This document shows, in pieces, positions 1-8,751 of a DNA stretch of 64,000 nucleotides (positions are counted from its first letter, which is position 1; each line of letters starts with the position of its first letter). A program made the translations under genes and the position numbers. The notes under the pieces are model-generated. The model worked only from the letters and a program-made list of their open reading frames with translations, was not told the origin of the DNA and ran no database searches. Source of the DNA: Clostridia bacterium (GTDB taxonomy: Bacteria > Bacillota > Clostridia > Oscillospirales > Acutalibacteraceae); contig JAFSYP010000114.1 of the NCBI GenBank assembly GCA_017449935.1, forward strand, positions 1 to 64,000, in the 5' to 3' direction.

Positions 1-141
1 GCGGATTGCGAAGCAAGATTTTTCGTCAGGTTGTACAAAAAGATCGAAGGCTTGCTGACGCAAGTCAAGAGATTTTTGTGCAGCATGACGGAATAAGATT
101 CGAGCAAGGCGTGCATCGCGAATTGTGCGGTGTTGCCTTAA
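1..141 (-). repeat. 169-bp MITE-like repeat, copy 1 (truncated by window edge)
   Basis: This segment matches 61538-61706 on the opposite strand over all 141 visible bases with about eight substitutions and no gaps by hand alignment. The missing part of the element is exactly 28 bases, so both copies would be 169 bp. The visible end carries the terminal inverted repeat at 123-141 (TTGTGCGGTGTTGCCTTAA). A small hairpin (CTTGC-TGAC-GCAAG) sits at about 52-65. The element lies 11 bases past the stop codon of the beta-propeller gene. A 65-codon reading frame crosses it, but differences between the copies change amino acids freely, so it is unlikely to be coding. Confidence 0.85.
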
Positions 142-152
142 AAAAGCGGCGT

Positions 153-1574
153 TTACCCGCCGGTAACGTGTACGGGGACGTCGACCGTGCAGCCTCTCCA
201 TGACGCGGTGACGGTCGTGCTGCCCGCGCCGACGGGGATCAGCACGCCGCCGACGATCCGCACGACGGCGGGATCATAGCCGGAAAACCGGACGCCGGCC
301 AAAAGCGGGAGCTTCTGCCTCGACGGGGTGACGGCCGCCGGATGCAGCCGCTGCGGACGGCCCTTGTGCAGCGTATAGACGTGCTGTTCGTCCGTGATGC
401 CGAGGATCGGTTCGATCAGCTGCCGGTCGGGATACTGCGGCTGTGTCCGAAGATTCGCGTTCTGCGCATCCGAAAAGTCGGGCGCGTCGGCAAGACCGAT
501 CTCGATCCGCTGCAGCCGCGTGCACCACTTTGCCCAATCCGGCCCGTACGCGTAGCCGATCAGGTGCGGATCGCCCAGACGGATATGCCCGTTCGGGCGG
601 GAGGACAGGCCGGCGTTGTGGCAGTAGTAGGCGACGTTCGTTTTCAGGTCGCAGGCCTTCGCAAAGCGCAGGCCGTCGTCGGACGCATAGAAGGAAACGC
701 AGCTGTCCTCGGTCATGCGCTGCGACGTGGACACGGCGAGGAATTTGCCGAAGTCCTCCACATATTTGACGTCCGCCGAATCGCAGGACGGATCGGCGTA
801 TTCGATCGCGACGCCCTGTTCACGGATCGTCAGCGGCCAGTTTTCGCACGCCGCGTCCGCCTCGGCGACGCGCGTCTGGCGCACGACGCGTCCCGTACTG
901 TCCCGGTAATGCCACGTATAGTAGATATAAAGCGTTTCTCCCTTCACGACGAAGCTCGGCTCGCCCGCGCCCCAGTCGTCCGCGCCGCCGTCGAACGTAA
1001 TGATCGGCTTCGGGTCGCCGCCCCAGCCGCTGCCGTTCCATTTTTCGTATGCGCCGTCGATCGCTCCGGCACGCGCAACGTACACATGGTTGAAAACGCC
1101 GCGCTCGTCCGTGGTCGAGGTGTAGCCGATATACCAGAAGCCGCCGAAAAAGACCGCGCCGGGATCGCACGTCGAGAACGCGTCCTCGCTGCCCGCCGTG
1201 GGGCCGAGGACTTTTTTCTCCGCCGTCCAGCTTTTGCCGCCGTCGGGCGAATGACGGTAGGTGATCCAGTCCCATTCGCCGCATATGCCGGGCGCGGCAA
1301 AGAACACGTCAAGACTGCCGTCCGCGTTCGTGAAGATCGTCGGTCCGTAGCGGTAGCCGGACTCGTCCTGCGGCGGGGCGTAAATATCCGCGCCGGCGTC
1401 CGGCACGCGCACGGTCAGCGACTTGTCCGGATCGGGCGAAACCGACAGTTCGCCGTCGGTATACACGCGCGCTTCGGGCGGCGTGGGCGAAACGCCGGAC
1501 CGTGCCGGGACCGCGAACGGAGAAAGAAGGGAAACGCCGGTCAGCACGTAACTGAGAAAGGAACGAAACGACAT
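153..1574 (-). CDS. Secreted Asp-box beta-propeller protein (glycosidase/sialidase-like)
   Basis: A 473-residue exported protein. The first 25 residues form a signal peptide (short basic start, hydrophobic core, VPA-like cleavage site). The body looks like a five- or six-bladed beta-propeller: it has one clear BNR/Asp-box motif (SPDGGKSW) near residue 100 and many aromatic W/Y-rich strands, as in sialidase or GH43-type folds. The last 50 residues resemble a bacterial Ig-like (BIG2) domain. No catalytic residues can be assigned, so it may bind or cleave glycans. Three in-frame ATGs are possible; 1574 is chosen because the promoter at 1608-1637 would leave the upstream ones almost leaderless. 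It is transcribed divergently from the sugar operon. Confidence 0.7.
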   Translation of the reverse strand: MSFRSFLSYVLTGVSLLSPFAVPARSGVSPTPPEARVYTDGELSVSPDPDKSLTVRVPDAGADIYAPPQDESGYRYGPTIFTNADGSLDVFFAAPGICGEWDWITYRHSPDGGKSWTAEKKVLGPTAGSEDAFSTCDPGAVFFGGFWYIGYTSTTDERGVFNHVYVARAGAIDGAYEKWNGSGWGGDPKPIITFDGGADDWGAGEPSFVVKGETLYIYYTWHYRDSTGRVVRQTRVAEADAACENWPLTIREQGVAIEYADPSCDSADVKYVEDFGKFLAVSTSQRMTEDSCVSFYASDDGLRFAKACDLKTNVAYYCHNAGLSSRPNGHIRLGDPHLIGYAYGPDWAKWCTRLQRIEIGLADAPDFSDAQNANLRTQPQYPDRQLIEPILGITDEQHVYTLHKGRPQRLHPAAVTPSRQKLPLLAGVRFSGYDPAVVRIVGGVLIPVGAGSTTVTASWRGCTVDVPVHVTGG

Positions 1575-1607
1575 ATTCTCACGCTTTCTGTTTTTCATTG
1601 TAAGGAT

Positions 1608-1637
1608 ATAGTACCACCGAAGCGGCGGGATTGTCAA
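1608..1637 (-). promoter_or_regulatory. sigmaA promoter of the beta-propeller gene
   Basis: On the minus strand TTGACA (1632-1637) is followed after 18 bases by TACTAT (1608-1613). The predicted start is near 1601, giving a short leader before the ATG at 1574. Confidence 0.55.
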
Positions 1638-1675
1638 TCGTCAATCGTTCGCACCCGAAAAGCGGCCGCTTGTTC

Positions 1676-1704
1676 TTGACATTCCGCGCTGAAACCTATA
1701 TAAT
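1676..1704 (+). promoter_or_regulatory. sigmaA promoter of the 13.5-kb sugar operon
   Basis: TTGACA (1676-1681), a 17-base spacer and TATAAT (1699-1704) form a consensus promoter. It is followed by a strong ribosome binding site GGAGGAG (1719-1725) ten bases before the ATG at 1736. Start-to-stop overlaps or short gaps downstream suggest it may serve genes as far as 15292. Confidence 0.85.
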
Positions 1705-1735
1705 AAAAAACAAATAATGGAGGAGTATAAATCGC

Positions 1736-3337
1736 ATGGGCACAATCAGTCTGCTCGACTGCACGCTGCGTGACGGCGGCTACGTCAACGACTGGCGGTT
1801 CGGCGCGGAAACGGTGCGCGGCTTTGCGCACAAGATCGCGCAGACCGGCGTCGAGATGTTTGAAGTCGGGTTTTTAAAGGGCGATACGTTCGACAAGGAC
1901 CGCGCCGTGTTTCCCGACGGCGGGAGCGCCATGCGCGCCGTCGGCGAAAAGCAGCCGGGGCTTTTGTATCTCGGTATGCTGGATATGTCGGCGCCGATCC
2001 CGCTTGCGCGTTTTCCGCGGCGAAGCGAGCAGACGCTCGACGGCGTGCGCGTGATCTTCAAAAAAGAAAAGACGGACGAGGCGTTCCGCTGCTGCGAAGC
2101 GCTGCAGGCGCTCGGGTATATGGTCTTTGTCAATTTCGTCGGCACAGACCTGTACACGGACGCCGAGTTTATCGCGGGCATCGAAAAATTCAACGCGTTG
2201 CGTCCGTTCGCCATGACGATCGTGGACAGCTTCGGTCTCATCAAGCGCAAGGATTTCCTGCGGTTTGTATATCTGGCCGACCACAATATGGCGCCGGGCG
2301 TCGCGCTCGGCTACCACGCGCACAACAACCTCCAGCAGGCGATGGGCAACGCGCAGGCGCTGTGCGAGATGAATCTGCACCGCGATCTGTGCATCGACGC
2401 GTGCGTGTTCGGCATGGGGCGCGGCGCGGGCAATCTCAATCTGGAGCTTTTCGCCGAGTATATGAACGAAAACTACGGCACGCATTACCGCATCGAGCCG
2501 ATGCTGGAGATCATGGACGAGCATCTCAACGAGATCTACCGCGACCGGTTCTGGGGGTATTCGCTGCCCTTGTACCTGTCGGCGACGAACGCCTGTCATC
2601 CGAACTACGCGATCTATCTCGCGCAGAAGAATACGCTGACCGTCAAAGCGTTCGGCGAACTGCTTCAGGGCATCCCGCCGGAGGACAAGGCGCGGTTCAG
2701 CAAGGAAAAAGCCGAGCGGTATTACCGAGCGTTCCAGGAAAACTATATCGACGACCGCGCCGCGATCGAAGCGCTGCGCACAGCGTTCGCCGGCAGAAAG
2801 GTGCTGATGCTCGCGCCCGGCAGGACGCTGCGCACCTGCGCCGATACGATCGACGCGTGCATCCGGCAGCAGGACCCGATCGTGCTGGCCGTGAATTTCA
2901 CCGGTGGACAGGTGCAGCCGGACTATATATTCAGCAGCAATATGCGCCGCTTTGTAAAGATCCGCGGTAGGACGGCGGCCAAATGCATCACCACGTCCAA
3001 CATGACCGACTGCGGGCAGACCGACTACGTTGTGAACTTTTCTTCCTTTGCGAGCGCCGAACCGGACGTCATCGACAATTCGGGACTGATGGCGCTGCGG
3101 CTTTTGTGCAGACTCGGCGTGCGGGATGTGCTGCTCGCCGGCATGGACGGCTACGCGTCCGACAGCGCGGACAATTACGCGGACGAGTCCATGGAATACG
3201 TATTCGAGGTCGGCGCCGCGGCGCGCAACCGGCTGATCTCCCGCGAGCTTTCCGAGATTGCCGGACAGATCCGTCTTCAGTTTTTAACGCCGACGCACTA
3301 CACGACAGGCGCCGGACGGGAGGGATTCTATGAGTAA
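1736..3337 (+). CDS. DRE-TIM aldolase with C-terminal MptE/DUF115-like domain
   Basis: A 533-residue two-domain protein. Residues 1-300 are an HMGL-like DRE-TIM aldolase of the 4-hydroxy-2-oxovalerate aldolase type. The metal-binding DCTLRDGG motif is at the N-terminus, and the second metal site is GYHAHNN near residue 195. From about residue 340 an alpha/beta domain begins (VLMLAPGRTL, later PDYIFSSN) that resembles the nucleotide-binding DUF115/MptE-like domain of glycan and flagellin modification enzymes. Family members with this fusion occur in surface polysaccharide clusters; the substrate is unknown. The start is fixed by GGAGGAG ten bases upstream. It overlaps the next gene by 8 bases, so the two are translationally coupled. 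Confidence 0.75.
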   Translation: MGTISLLDCTLRDGGYVNDWRFGAETVRGFAHKIAQTGVEMFEVGFLKGDTFDKDRAVFPDGGSAMRAVGEKQPGLLYLGMLDMSAPIPLARFPRRSEQTLDGVRVIFKKEKTDEAFRCCEALQALGYMVFVNFVGTDLYTDAEFIAGIEKFNALRPFAMTIVDSFGLIKRKDFLRFVYLADHNMAPGVALGYHAHNNLQQAMGNAQALCEMNLHRDLCIDACVFGMGRGAGNLNLELFAEYMNENYGTHYRIEPMLEIMDEHLNEIYRDRFWGYSLPLYLSATNACHPNYAIYLAQKNTLTVKAFGELLQGIPPEDKARFSKEKAERYYRAFQENYIDDRAAIEALRTAFAGRKVLMLAPGRTLRTCADTIDACIRQQDPIVLAVNFTGGQVQPDYIFSSNMRRFVKIRGRTAAKCITTSNMTDCGQTDYVVNFSSFASAEPDVIDNSGLMALRLLCRLGVRDVLLAGMDGYASDSADNYADESMEYVFEVGAAARNRLISRELSEIAGQIRLQFLTPTHYTTGAGREGFYE

Positions 3338-4352
3338 GGTCGTTACCTTCGGAGAGATCATGCTGCGGCTGACGCCAGGCGGCTACAACCGCTTTTTGCA
3401 GAACGGCAGCTTTGAGGCGTCGTTCGGCGGCGCGGAGGCGAACGTCGCCGTGTCGCTCAGCAATTTCGGCGTCGAAGCCGCTTTTGTCACGCGGCTGCCG
3501 GATCACGCGATCGGCCGTGCCGCGGCGCGCGAGCTGCGCGCTTTCGGCGTGGACACGTCGCACATCCTGTACGGCGGCGGGCGGATCGGCATTTATTACC
3601 TGGAAAAAGGCGCGGGAGAACGCGGCAGCGTGTGCATTTACGACCGCGCACATTCCGCGATCAGCGAGGCCTCGGTCGGAGATTTCGACTGGGACTTGAT
3701 TTTTGACGGCGCGGACTGGTTCCATTTTACCGGCATCACGCCTGCGCTCGGCGCGCAGACGGCCGCGCTGTGCGAAGAAGCGTGCAGGGCCGCAAGGCGT
3801 CGGGGGCTGACGGTCTCTTGCGATCTGAATTACCGCAGCAAGCTCTGGACGCGTGAAAAAGCGGGCGAGGTCATGGACAGGCTCTGCCGGTATGTGCAGG
3901 TGTGCATCGCGAATGAGGAAGACGCGCGCGACGTGTTCGGCATCGCCGCGGCCGACAGCGACGTGACGGCGGGACGTCTGGACAAGGCGGGTTATATGAG
4001 CGTCGCACGGCAGCTCACGGAGCGGTTCGGCTTTGAGAAGGTCGCCGTTACGCTGCGTACGTCGCTTTCCGCGAGTGACAACCTTTGGCAGGGGATGCTC
4101 TATGACGGCGCGGCGTATGCGCTCTCCCGCGAGCACAGCGTGCGGATCGTCGACCGCGTCGGCGGCGGCGACAGCTTTGCGGCGGGGCTGATCTATGCGC
4201 TGCGCGAACAGATGGATATACATGACGCGGTGGAATTTGCGGCGGCGGCGTCCGCGCTGGGACAGACGATCGAGGGCGACTTCAACCGCGTTTCGGTCGG
4301 CGAGGTGCAGCGACTGGTGCGCGGCGACGCGTCCGGCCGCGTGCGGCGGTAA
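3330..4352 (+). CDS. kdgK: PfkB-family sugar kinase, 2-keto-3-deoxygluconate kinase type
   Basis: A 340-residue ribokinase-family kinase. It has the N-terminal GEIMLRLTPGG strand typical of KDG kinases, the sugar-binding FGGAEANVAVSL motif near residue 33, and the catalytic and ATP-binding signature RVGGGDSFAAGL near residue 270 with the general-base Asp. Family knowledge suggests phosphorylation of 2-keto-3-deoxygluconate to KDPG, which would fit uxaC 7 kb downstream. However, it is coupled to an aldolase and sits ahead of CDP-sugar genes, so it may act on another keto-sugar. The symbol is therefore tentative. Confidence 0.72.
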   Translation: MSKVVTFGEIMLRLTPGGYNRFLQNGSFEASFGGAEANVAVSLSNFGVEAAFVTRLPDHAIGRAAARELRAFGVDTSHILYGGGRIGIYYLEKGAGERGSVCIYDRAHSAISEASVGDFDWDLIFDGADWFHFTGITPALGAQTAALCEEACRAARRRGLTVSCDLNYRSKLWTREKAGEVMDRLCRYVQVCIANEEDARDVFGIAAADSDVTAGRLDKAGYMSVARQLTERFGFEKVAVTLRTSLSASDNLWQGMLYDGAAYALSREHSVRIVDRVGGGDSFAAGLIYALREQMDIHDAVEFAAAASALGQTIEGDFNRVSVGEVQRLVRGDASGRVRR

Positions 4353-4366
4353 AGGAGAAAAACAAT

Positions 4367-5542
4367 ATGAAAGGAAACGGCGTGCCGGTTTGCAGTATCC
4401 GTTACTGCCATCGTGAGCCGGCGTCGTGGTTTTTGGCTGGCTTTGCCCTGCTTGAGCAGGAGGGCGTGCTGCGCATTGACGGTGTTGAGCGATACGACAG
4501 CTTTTTGAAAGACGATCTGTATGCGCACAACAGCATCATCGAGGTGCGTATGCACGACAAGCTGATCGTATTCGACTATGAGACCGGAATGCAGAGTCAG
4601 CTTCGGTTAGAGCATTTTGACGAGCAGCTGCAAAATGTTTCCGAATATTTCAAAACAAACTTCCGACCGGACGATTTCTGTATGCTTGCGAATCGGGACA
4701 AGCTGCATCCGTTCGTTCCGGGCGCGTTTTTCGCCACGGTCCCCGGCAACCCGTACGACCGTGTGCGGCTGCGGGATTTTCCGATGACCGGACAGGGTAT
4801 GCGCGACTATTTGTACTACGTCAAGCATCGCGCGGAGCATGTGCGCGAGATGGATTATCGGAATATGCTTTTTGACGAGCATTTTTCATCCTATCGGATA
4901 TTGTTCTGGGCGCGGCTGTTCGGCGGCAGGCCCTCGACTGCGGAGGAGATCCGACAGACATATCCTTTTTTGACTACCGAGCAGGCGGAAAAAGTGGCGC
5001 AGCGAAACTTTCGGATGCTTCAGGAATGCGACGCGGAACGGATCGAGACGTGCGCAACGCTCAAAAAAGAGTTCGGCGACCGGTTTATCGGCGGGCTGCG
5101 GGACGATGCGTATGCGCGCCGCGTTTGTCCGTCCCTGATCGCGCAGGACGACTGTGTGAGGTCGCGCGGGGCGTACCATGCGACCATGCGGTCCAATGTG
5201 ATCGGGATCGCAACGCGCGGACACCATGAATGTGTGGAGGCCAAATTCGGCGAAATGCTCGCCGCAGGCAGAGCGATCATATCGCCGCCCGTGACCTGTG
5301 TGATGCCGGGCGGTTTTTCGGAAGGCAAAAACTATGCCGGATTTACGGACATGGACACGCTTTGTACCGAAGTCGAGCGTCTGCTGCGCGACACACAGGC
5401 GGTCAATGCCATGGAAGAAGAGAACGCGCGCTTTTTCCGCGAATATATGGCGCCGCGAGAATGTGTGCTTGAGGCGCTGCAAACAGTGTTTCCGAACGAT
5501 TCCCGGATACAGTCAGCAAAAAGAAAGGCGGTAAACAAATGA
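4367..5542 (+). CDS. Putative GT-B-like glycosyltransferase
   Basis: A 391-residue cytoplasmic protein without a signal peptide or membrane segment. I do not firmly recognise the family. The C-terminal third has a pattern like the donor half of GT-B glycosyltransferases: VIGIATRGHHECVEAKFGEM, then AGRAIISPPV, then a later FTDMDTL segment, resembling surface-glycan transferases in which a Glu-Lys-Phe-Gly element contacts the nucleotide sugar. The N-terminal half carries no clear motif. It starts 14 bases after the kinase and overlaps rfbF by 4 bases (ATGA), which supports a role in building or transferring the sugar made by the following genes. It has more AT than its neighbours. Confidence 0.45.
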   Translation: MKGNGVPVCSIRYCHREPASWFLAGFALLEQEGVLRIDGVERYDSFLKDDLYAHNSIIEVRMHDKLIVFDYETGMQSQLRLEHFDEQLQNVSEYFKTNFRPDDFCMLANRDKLHPFVPGAFFATVPGNPYDRVRLRDFPMTGQGMRDYLYYVKHRAEHVREMDYRNMLFDEHFSSYRILFWARLFGGRPSTAEEIRQTYPFLTTEQAEKVAQRNFRMLQECDAERIETCATLKKEFGDRFIGGLRDDAYARRVCPSLIAQDDCVRSRGAYHATMRSNVIGIATRGHHECVEAKFGEMLAAGRAIISPPVTCVMPGGFSEGKNYAGFTDMDTLCTEVERLLRDTQAVNAMEEENARFFREYMAPRECVLEALQTVFPNDSRIQSAKRKAVNK

Positions 5543-6312
5543 AGGTTGTGATCTTGGCGGGCGGCTTCGGCACGCGCATCAGCGAGGAGAGCCATCTGAT
5601 CCCCAAACCCATGGTCGAGATCGGCAGTATGCCCATCCTGTGGCATATCATGAAGATCTATTCTGCCTGGGGGTACAATGATTTCATCATCTGCTGCGGC
5701 TACAAGCAGCACGTCATCAAGGAATACTTCGCCGATTATTTTCTCTACCGCAGCGACATCACGTTCGATTTCACGCAGAACGGGAAAATGATCGTGCATT
5801 CCAACGAGTCCGAGCCGTGGCGCGTGACGCTGGTCGACACCGGTCTTGCGACCATGACGGGCGGCCGCGTCAAGCGCATCCAGAAGTATATCGGCGACGA
5901 GCCGTTCATGCTCACCTACGGCGACGGCGTGGCGGATATCGACATTTCGCGTCTGGTGGAATGTCACCGCGCCGGGGGGCATATCGCCACCCTGACGGCG
6001 GTCAACATCGGCCAGCGGTTCGGCGTGCTGGATATAGAAGCGGACAACACGATCTCCGCGTTCCGCGAGAAGAACGACGCCGACGGCGGCAAGGTCAACG
6101 CGGGCTTCATGGTGTTGGAGCCGAAGATCTTCGATTTCATCAAGGGCGACGAAACGGTCTTTGAGAAAGAGCCGCTCGAAACGTGCGCGGCGATGGGCGA
6201 GCTGGACGCGTATATCCACGAGGGCTTCTGGAAGCCGATGGACACGCTGCGCGAGAAGCAGCAGCTCGAAAAAATGTGGGCGGAAGGCAACGCGCCCTGG
6301 AAGGTGTGGTAA
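5539..6312 (+). CDS. rfbF: Glucose-1-phosphate cytidylyltransferase
   Basis: A 257-residue nucleotidyltransferase that makes CDP-glucose from CTP and glucose-1-phosphate, the first step to CDP-linked deoxy sugars. It shows the N-terminal signature KVVILAGGFGTRISEES, the PKPMVEIG motif with the sugar-phosphate Lys, the catalytic-site YGDGVADID near residue 130 and the family tail EGFWKPMDTLREK. Length matches the RfbF/AscA family. The start overlaps the stop of the preceding gene (ATGA), and rfbG follows three bases after its stop. It is the committing enzyme of the CDP-sugar branch here. Confidence 0.93.
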   Translation: MKVVILAGGFGTRISEESHLIPKPMVEIGSMPILWHIMKIYSAWGYNDFIICCGYKQHVIKEYFADYFLYRSDITFDFTQNGKMIVHSNESEPWRVTLVDTGLATMTGGRVKRIQKYIGDEPFMLTYGDGVADIDISRLVECHRAGGHIATLTAVNIGQRFGVLDIEADNTISAFREKNDADGGKVNAGFMVLEPKIFDFIKGDETVFEKEPLETCAAMGELDAYIHEGFWKPMDTLREKQQLEKMWAEGNAPWKVW

Positions 6313-6315
6313 GAG

Positions 6316-7371
6316 ATGACGGATCTTCGTTTTTACAACGGGAAATGCGTATTGGTGACGGGACATACCGGCTTCAAAGGATCGTGGCTGAGCCGCATCC
6401 TGACGAACGCCGGCGCCAAGGTGGTCGGCTACGCGCTGGAGCCGCCGACCGATCCGAGCCTGTTCGCGCTCGCGTCGCTGTCGTCGGACATGCAGTCCGT
6501 GATCGGCGACGTGCGCGATTTTGACAAGCTGTTCGACACGTTCCGGAAGGTCCGGCCGGACGTCGTCTTTCATCTGGCGGCGCAGCCGATCGTGCGCGAG
6601 AGCTACCGCATCCCGCGCGAGACGTTCGAGACGAACGTGATGGGCACGGTCAACGTGCTCGAATGCGTGCGCCGCGTCGGATGCGTGCGCTCGGTCGTGA
6701 ACGTGACGACCGACAAGGTTTATGAAAACAAGGAATGGGAATGGGGCTACCGCGAGACGGACAGGCTGTGCGGCTTCGATCCGTATTCGGGCAGCAAATC
6801 GTGTTCGGAGCTGGCGACGCACAGCTATATCCGCTCCTTCTTTTCCGACGGCGCGACGGTCGTTTCGACGGCCCGCGCCGGCAACGTGATCGGCGGCGGC
6901 GACTATGCGGCCGACCGTCTGGTGCCCGACTGCGTGCGCGCTGCGCTGCGCTGCGAGCCGATCGTGGTGCGCAACCCCTTGTCCGTGCGGCCGTTCCAGC
7001 ATGTGCTGGAGCCGCTGGCGGCCTATCTGATGATCGCCGAGGCGCAGTTTGCGGACGGCGCGCTGGCGGACAGCTATAACGTCGGCCCCGCCGAATCCGA
7101 CTGCCTGACGGTCGGCGAGATGGCCGATCTGTTCTGCAAGGAGTGGGGCGACGGCCAGACGTGGCGGTGCGAAAAGGAAGAAAACGCCGTGCATGAGGCG
7201 AATTTTTTGCGGCTGGACAGCTCCCGCATCCGCACACGGCTCGGCTGGCGTCCTGTCTGGGACGCGGCGACGGCCGTGGCCAAGACGGTGGAGTTTACCA
7301 AACGCGGCCTGTACGGCAAAAACGTGCGCGACACGATGGACAGGCAGATAGAGGAGTATTACCATGTTTGA
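6316..7371 (+). CDS. rfbG: CDP-glucose 4,6-dehydratase
   Basis: A 351-residue extended short-chain dehydrogenase that converts CDP-glucose to CDP-4-keto-6-deoxyglucose with tightly bound NAD. Visible features are the Rossmann motif VTGHTGFKGSWLS at residues 13-25 (the GxxGxxG form of this family), NVTTDKVYENKEWEWGYRE with the catalytic Thr-Asp-Lys, and the active-site Y-x3-K as YSGSK near residue 156. RAGNVIGGGD and the FQHVLEPL tail are diagnostic for RfbG. It overlaps rfbH by 8 bases. Confidence 0.94.
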   Translation: MTDLRFYNGKCVLVTGHTGFKGSWLSRILTNAGAKVVGYALEPPTDPSLFALASLSSDMQSVIGDVRDFDKLFDTFRKVRPDVVFHLAAQPIVRESYRIPRETFETNVMGTVNVLECVRRVGCVRSVVNVTTDKVYENKEWEWGYRETDRLCGFDPYSGSKSCSELATHSYIRSFFSDGATVVSTARAGNVIGGGDYAADRLVPDCVRAALRCEPIVVRNPLSVRPFQHVLEPLAAYLMIAEAQFADGALADSYNVGPAESDCLTVGEMADLFCKEWGDGQTWRCEKEENAVHEANFLRLDSSRIRTRLGWRPVWDAATAVAKTVEFTKRGLYGKNVRDTMDRQIEEYYHV

Positions 7372-8701
7372 GAATATGACCGAGCAGCAGGCGCGCGCGC
7401 AGATCTTAGAGAGCGTCGCGGCCTACTGCAATCAGTTTCACGCGCCGAAGCCGTACCAAACGGGCGAGCGCATCCCGTACGCCGCGCGCGTATACGACCG
7501 GGAAGAAATGGTGAACCTTGCGGACAGCGCGCTGGATTTCTGGCTGACCGCGGGGCGGTATGCCGACCGGTTTGAAAAAGAGCTGGCGTCGTTCCTCGGC
7601 GTGAAGTTCTGCGCGCTCGTCAATTCCGGCTCGTCGGCGAATCTTTTGGCGTTCATGACGCTGACCAGCCCGCTGCTGGGCGAACGCGCCGTGCGCCGCG
7701 GCGACGAGATCATCACCGTGGCGGCGGGATTTCCCACGACTGTCGCGCCGATCGTGCAGTTCGGCGCGGTCCCCGTTTTTATCGACGTGACGATCCCGCA
7801 GTACAACGCGGACGTGTCGCTGCTCGAGCAGGCGCGCTCGCCGAAGACGAAGGCGGTCATGCTCGCGCACACGCTCGGCAACCCCTTCGATCTGGCGGCG
7901 GTCCGCGCGTTCTGCGACAAATACGGTCTGTGGCTGATCGAGGACAACTGCGACGCGCTGGGCAGCGAAGTCGAGCTTTGCGGCGCATGGCGCAGGACCG
8001 GTACGGTCGGCGATCTGGGCACGTCGAGCTTTTACCCGCCGCACCACATGACGATGGGCGAGGGCGGTGCGGTCTATACGTCCGACCCGCTGCTTTTCAA
8101 GATCGTGCGGTCAATGCGCGACTGGGGACGCGACTGCGTGTGCCCGTCCGGCTGCGACAATTTCTGCGGCCATCGGTTCGACCGGCAGTACGGCGAGCTT
8201 CCCTTAGGCTACGACCATAAATATGTGTATTCGCATTTCGGATATAATTTAAAGGCGACGGAAATGCAGGCCGCCGTCGGCTGCGCGCAGCTTCAAAAGC
8301 TGCCGTCCTTCGTCGAAAAACGGCGTGAAAACTTTGAGACGCTCCGTGCGATGACCGCCGATCTTTCGGATCGCTTTCTCCTGCCGCAGGCGCTGCCGGG
8401 CAGCCGTCCGAGCTGGTTCGGCTTCCTGCTGACGTGCCGCGAGGGCGTGTCCCGCGCGTCTGTCGTGCAGTATCTGGAAAAGAGGGGCGTGCAGACGCGG
8501 ATGCTCTTTGCGGGCAACCTTCTGCGTCATCCCTGCTTCGACACGATGCGAAGCGACAGTGCGGCGTACCGCGTCGTCGGCGAGCTTCCGAACGCCGACC
8601 GCATCCTGCGCGACACGTTCTGGATCGGCGTCTACCCCGGCATGACGGAGGAAAAGCTGACCGTCATGTCCGACGCGCTGCACGAAGCGGTCAACGGGTA
8701 G
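7364..8701 (+). CDS. rfbH: CDP-4-keto-6-deoxyglucose 3-dehydrase (E1)
   Basis: A 445-residue PMP- and iron-sulfur-dependent C3 dehydrase of the RfbH/DdhC/AscC type. The usual PLP lysine is replaced by His (H227 in YPPHHMTMGEGG), the hallmark of this dehydrase against ordinary sugar aminotransferases. Four cysteines match the E1 [2Fe-2S] pattern: C196, then C258-x-C260-x7-C268. The spacing from C196 is four residues longer than in the Yersinia enzyme, both to the His and to the Cys cluster. Known E1 enzymes need an E3 reductase (DdhD/AscD) to finish C3 deoxygenation, and none is present in the window. It precedes the ThDP enzyme by 50 bases. Confidence 0.93.
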   Translation: MFENMTEQQARAQILESVAAYCNQFHAPKPYQTGERIPYAARVYDREEMVNLADSALDFWLTAGRYADRFEKELASFLGVKFCALVNSGSSANLLAFMTLTSPLLGERAVRRGDEIITVAAGFPTTVAPIVQFGAVPVFIDVTIPQYNADVSLLEQARSPKTKAVMLAHTLGNPFDLAAVRAFCDKYGLWLIEDNCDALGSEVELCGAWRRTGTVGDLGTSSFYPPHHMTMGEGGAVYTSDPLLFKIVRSMRDWGRDCVCPSGCDNFCGHRFDRQYGELPLGYDHKYVYSHFGYNLKATEMQAAVGCAQLQKLPSFVEKRRENFETLRAMTADLSDRFLLPQALPGSRPSWFGFLLTCREGVSRASVVQYLEKRGVQTRMLFAGNLLRHPCFDTMRSDSAAYRVVGELPNADRILRDTFWIGVYPGMTEEKLTVMSDALHEAVNG

Positions 8702-8751
8702 AGCATCGCAAAAAGGCGTTCCCCCCAAAAAACTGTACAGGAGTCGATCTT

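Noticed and set aside
6..203. A 65-codon frame in repeat copy 1 that resembles one in copy 2
   Set aside because: The similarity comes from the repeat DNA. Four of six changed codons alter the amino acid, so no coding constraint is visible.
5332..7365. A 677-codon open frame opposite rfbF and rfbG
   Set aside because: It is antisense to three well-recognised genes and is Arg/His-rich without motifs.
8434..8751. Upstream extension of the ThDP enzyme by 106 codons
   Set aside because: It runs antiparallel to no signal but overlaps rfbH in another frame, has no ribosome binding site, and the family N-terminus begins at 8752 with AGGAG upstream.
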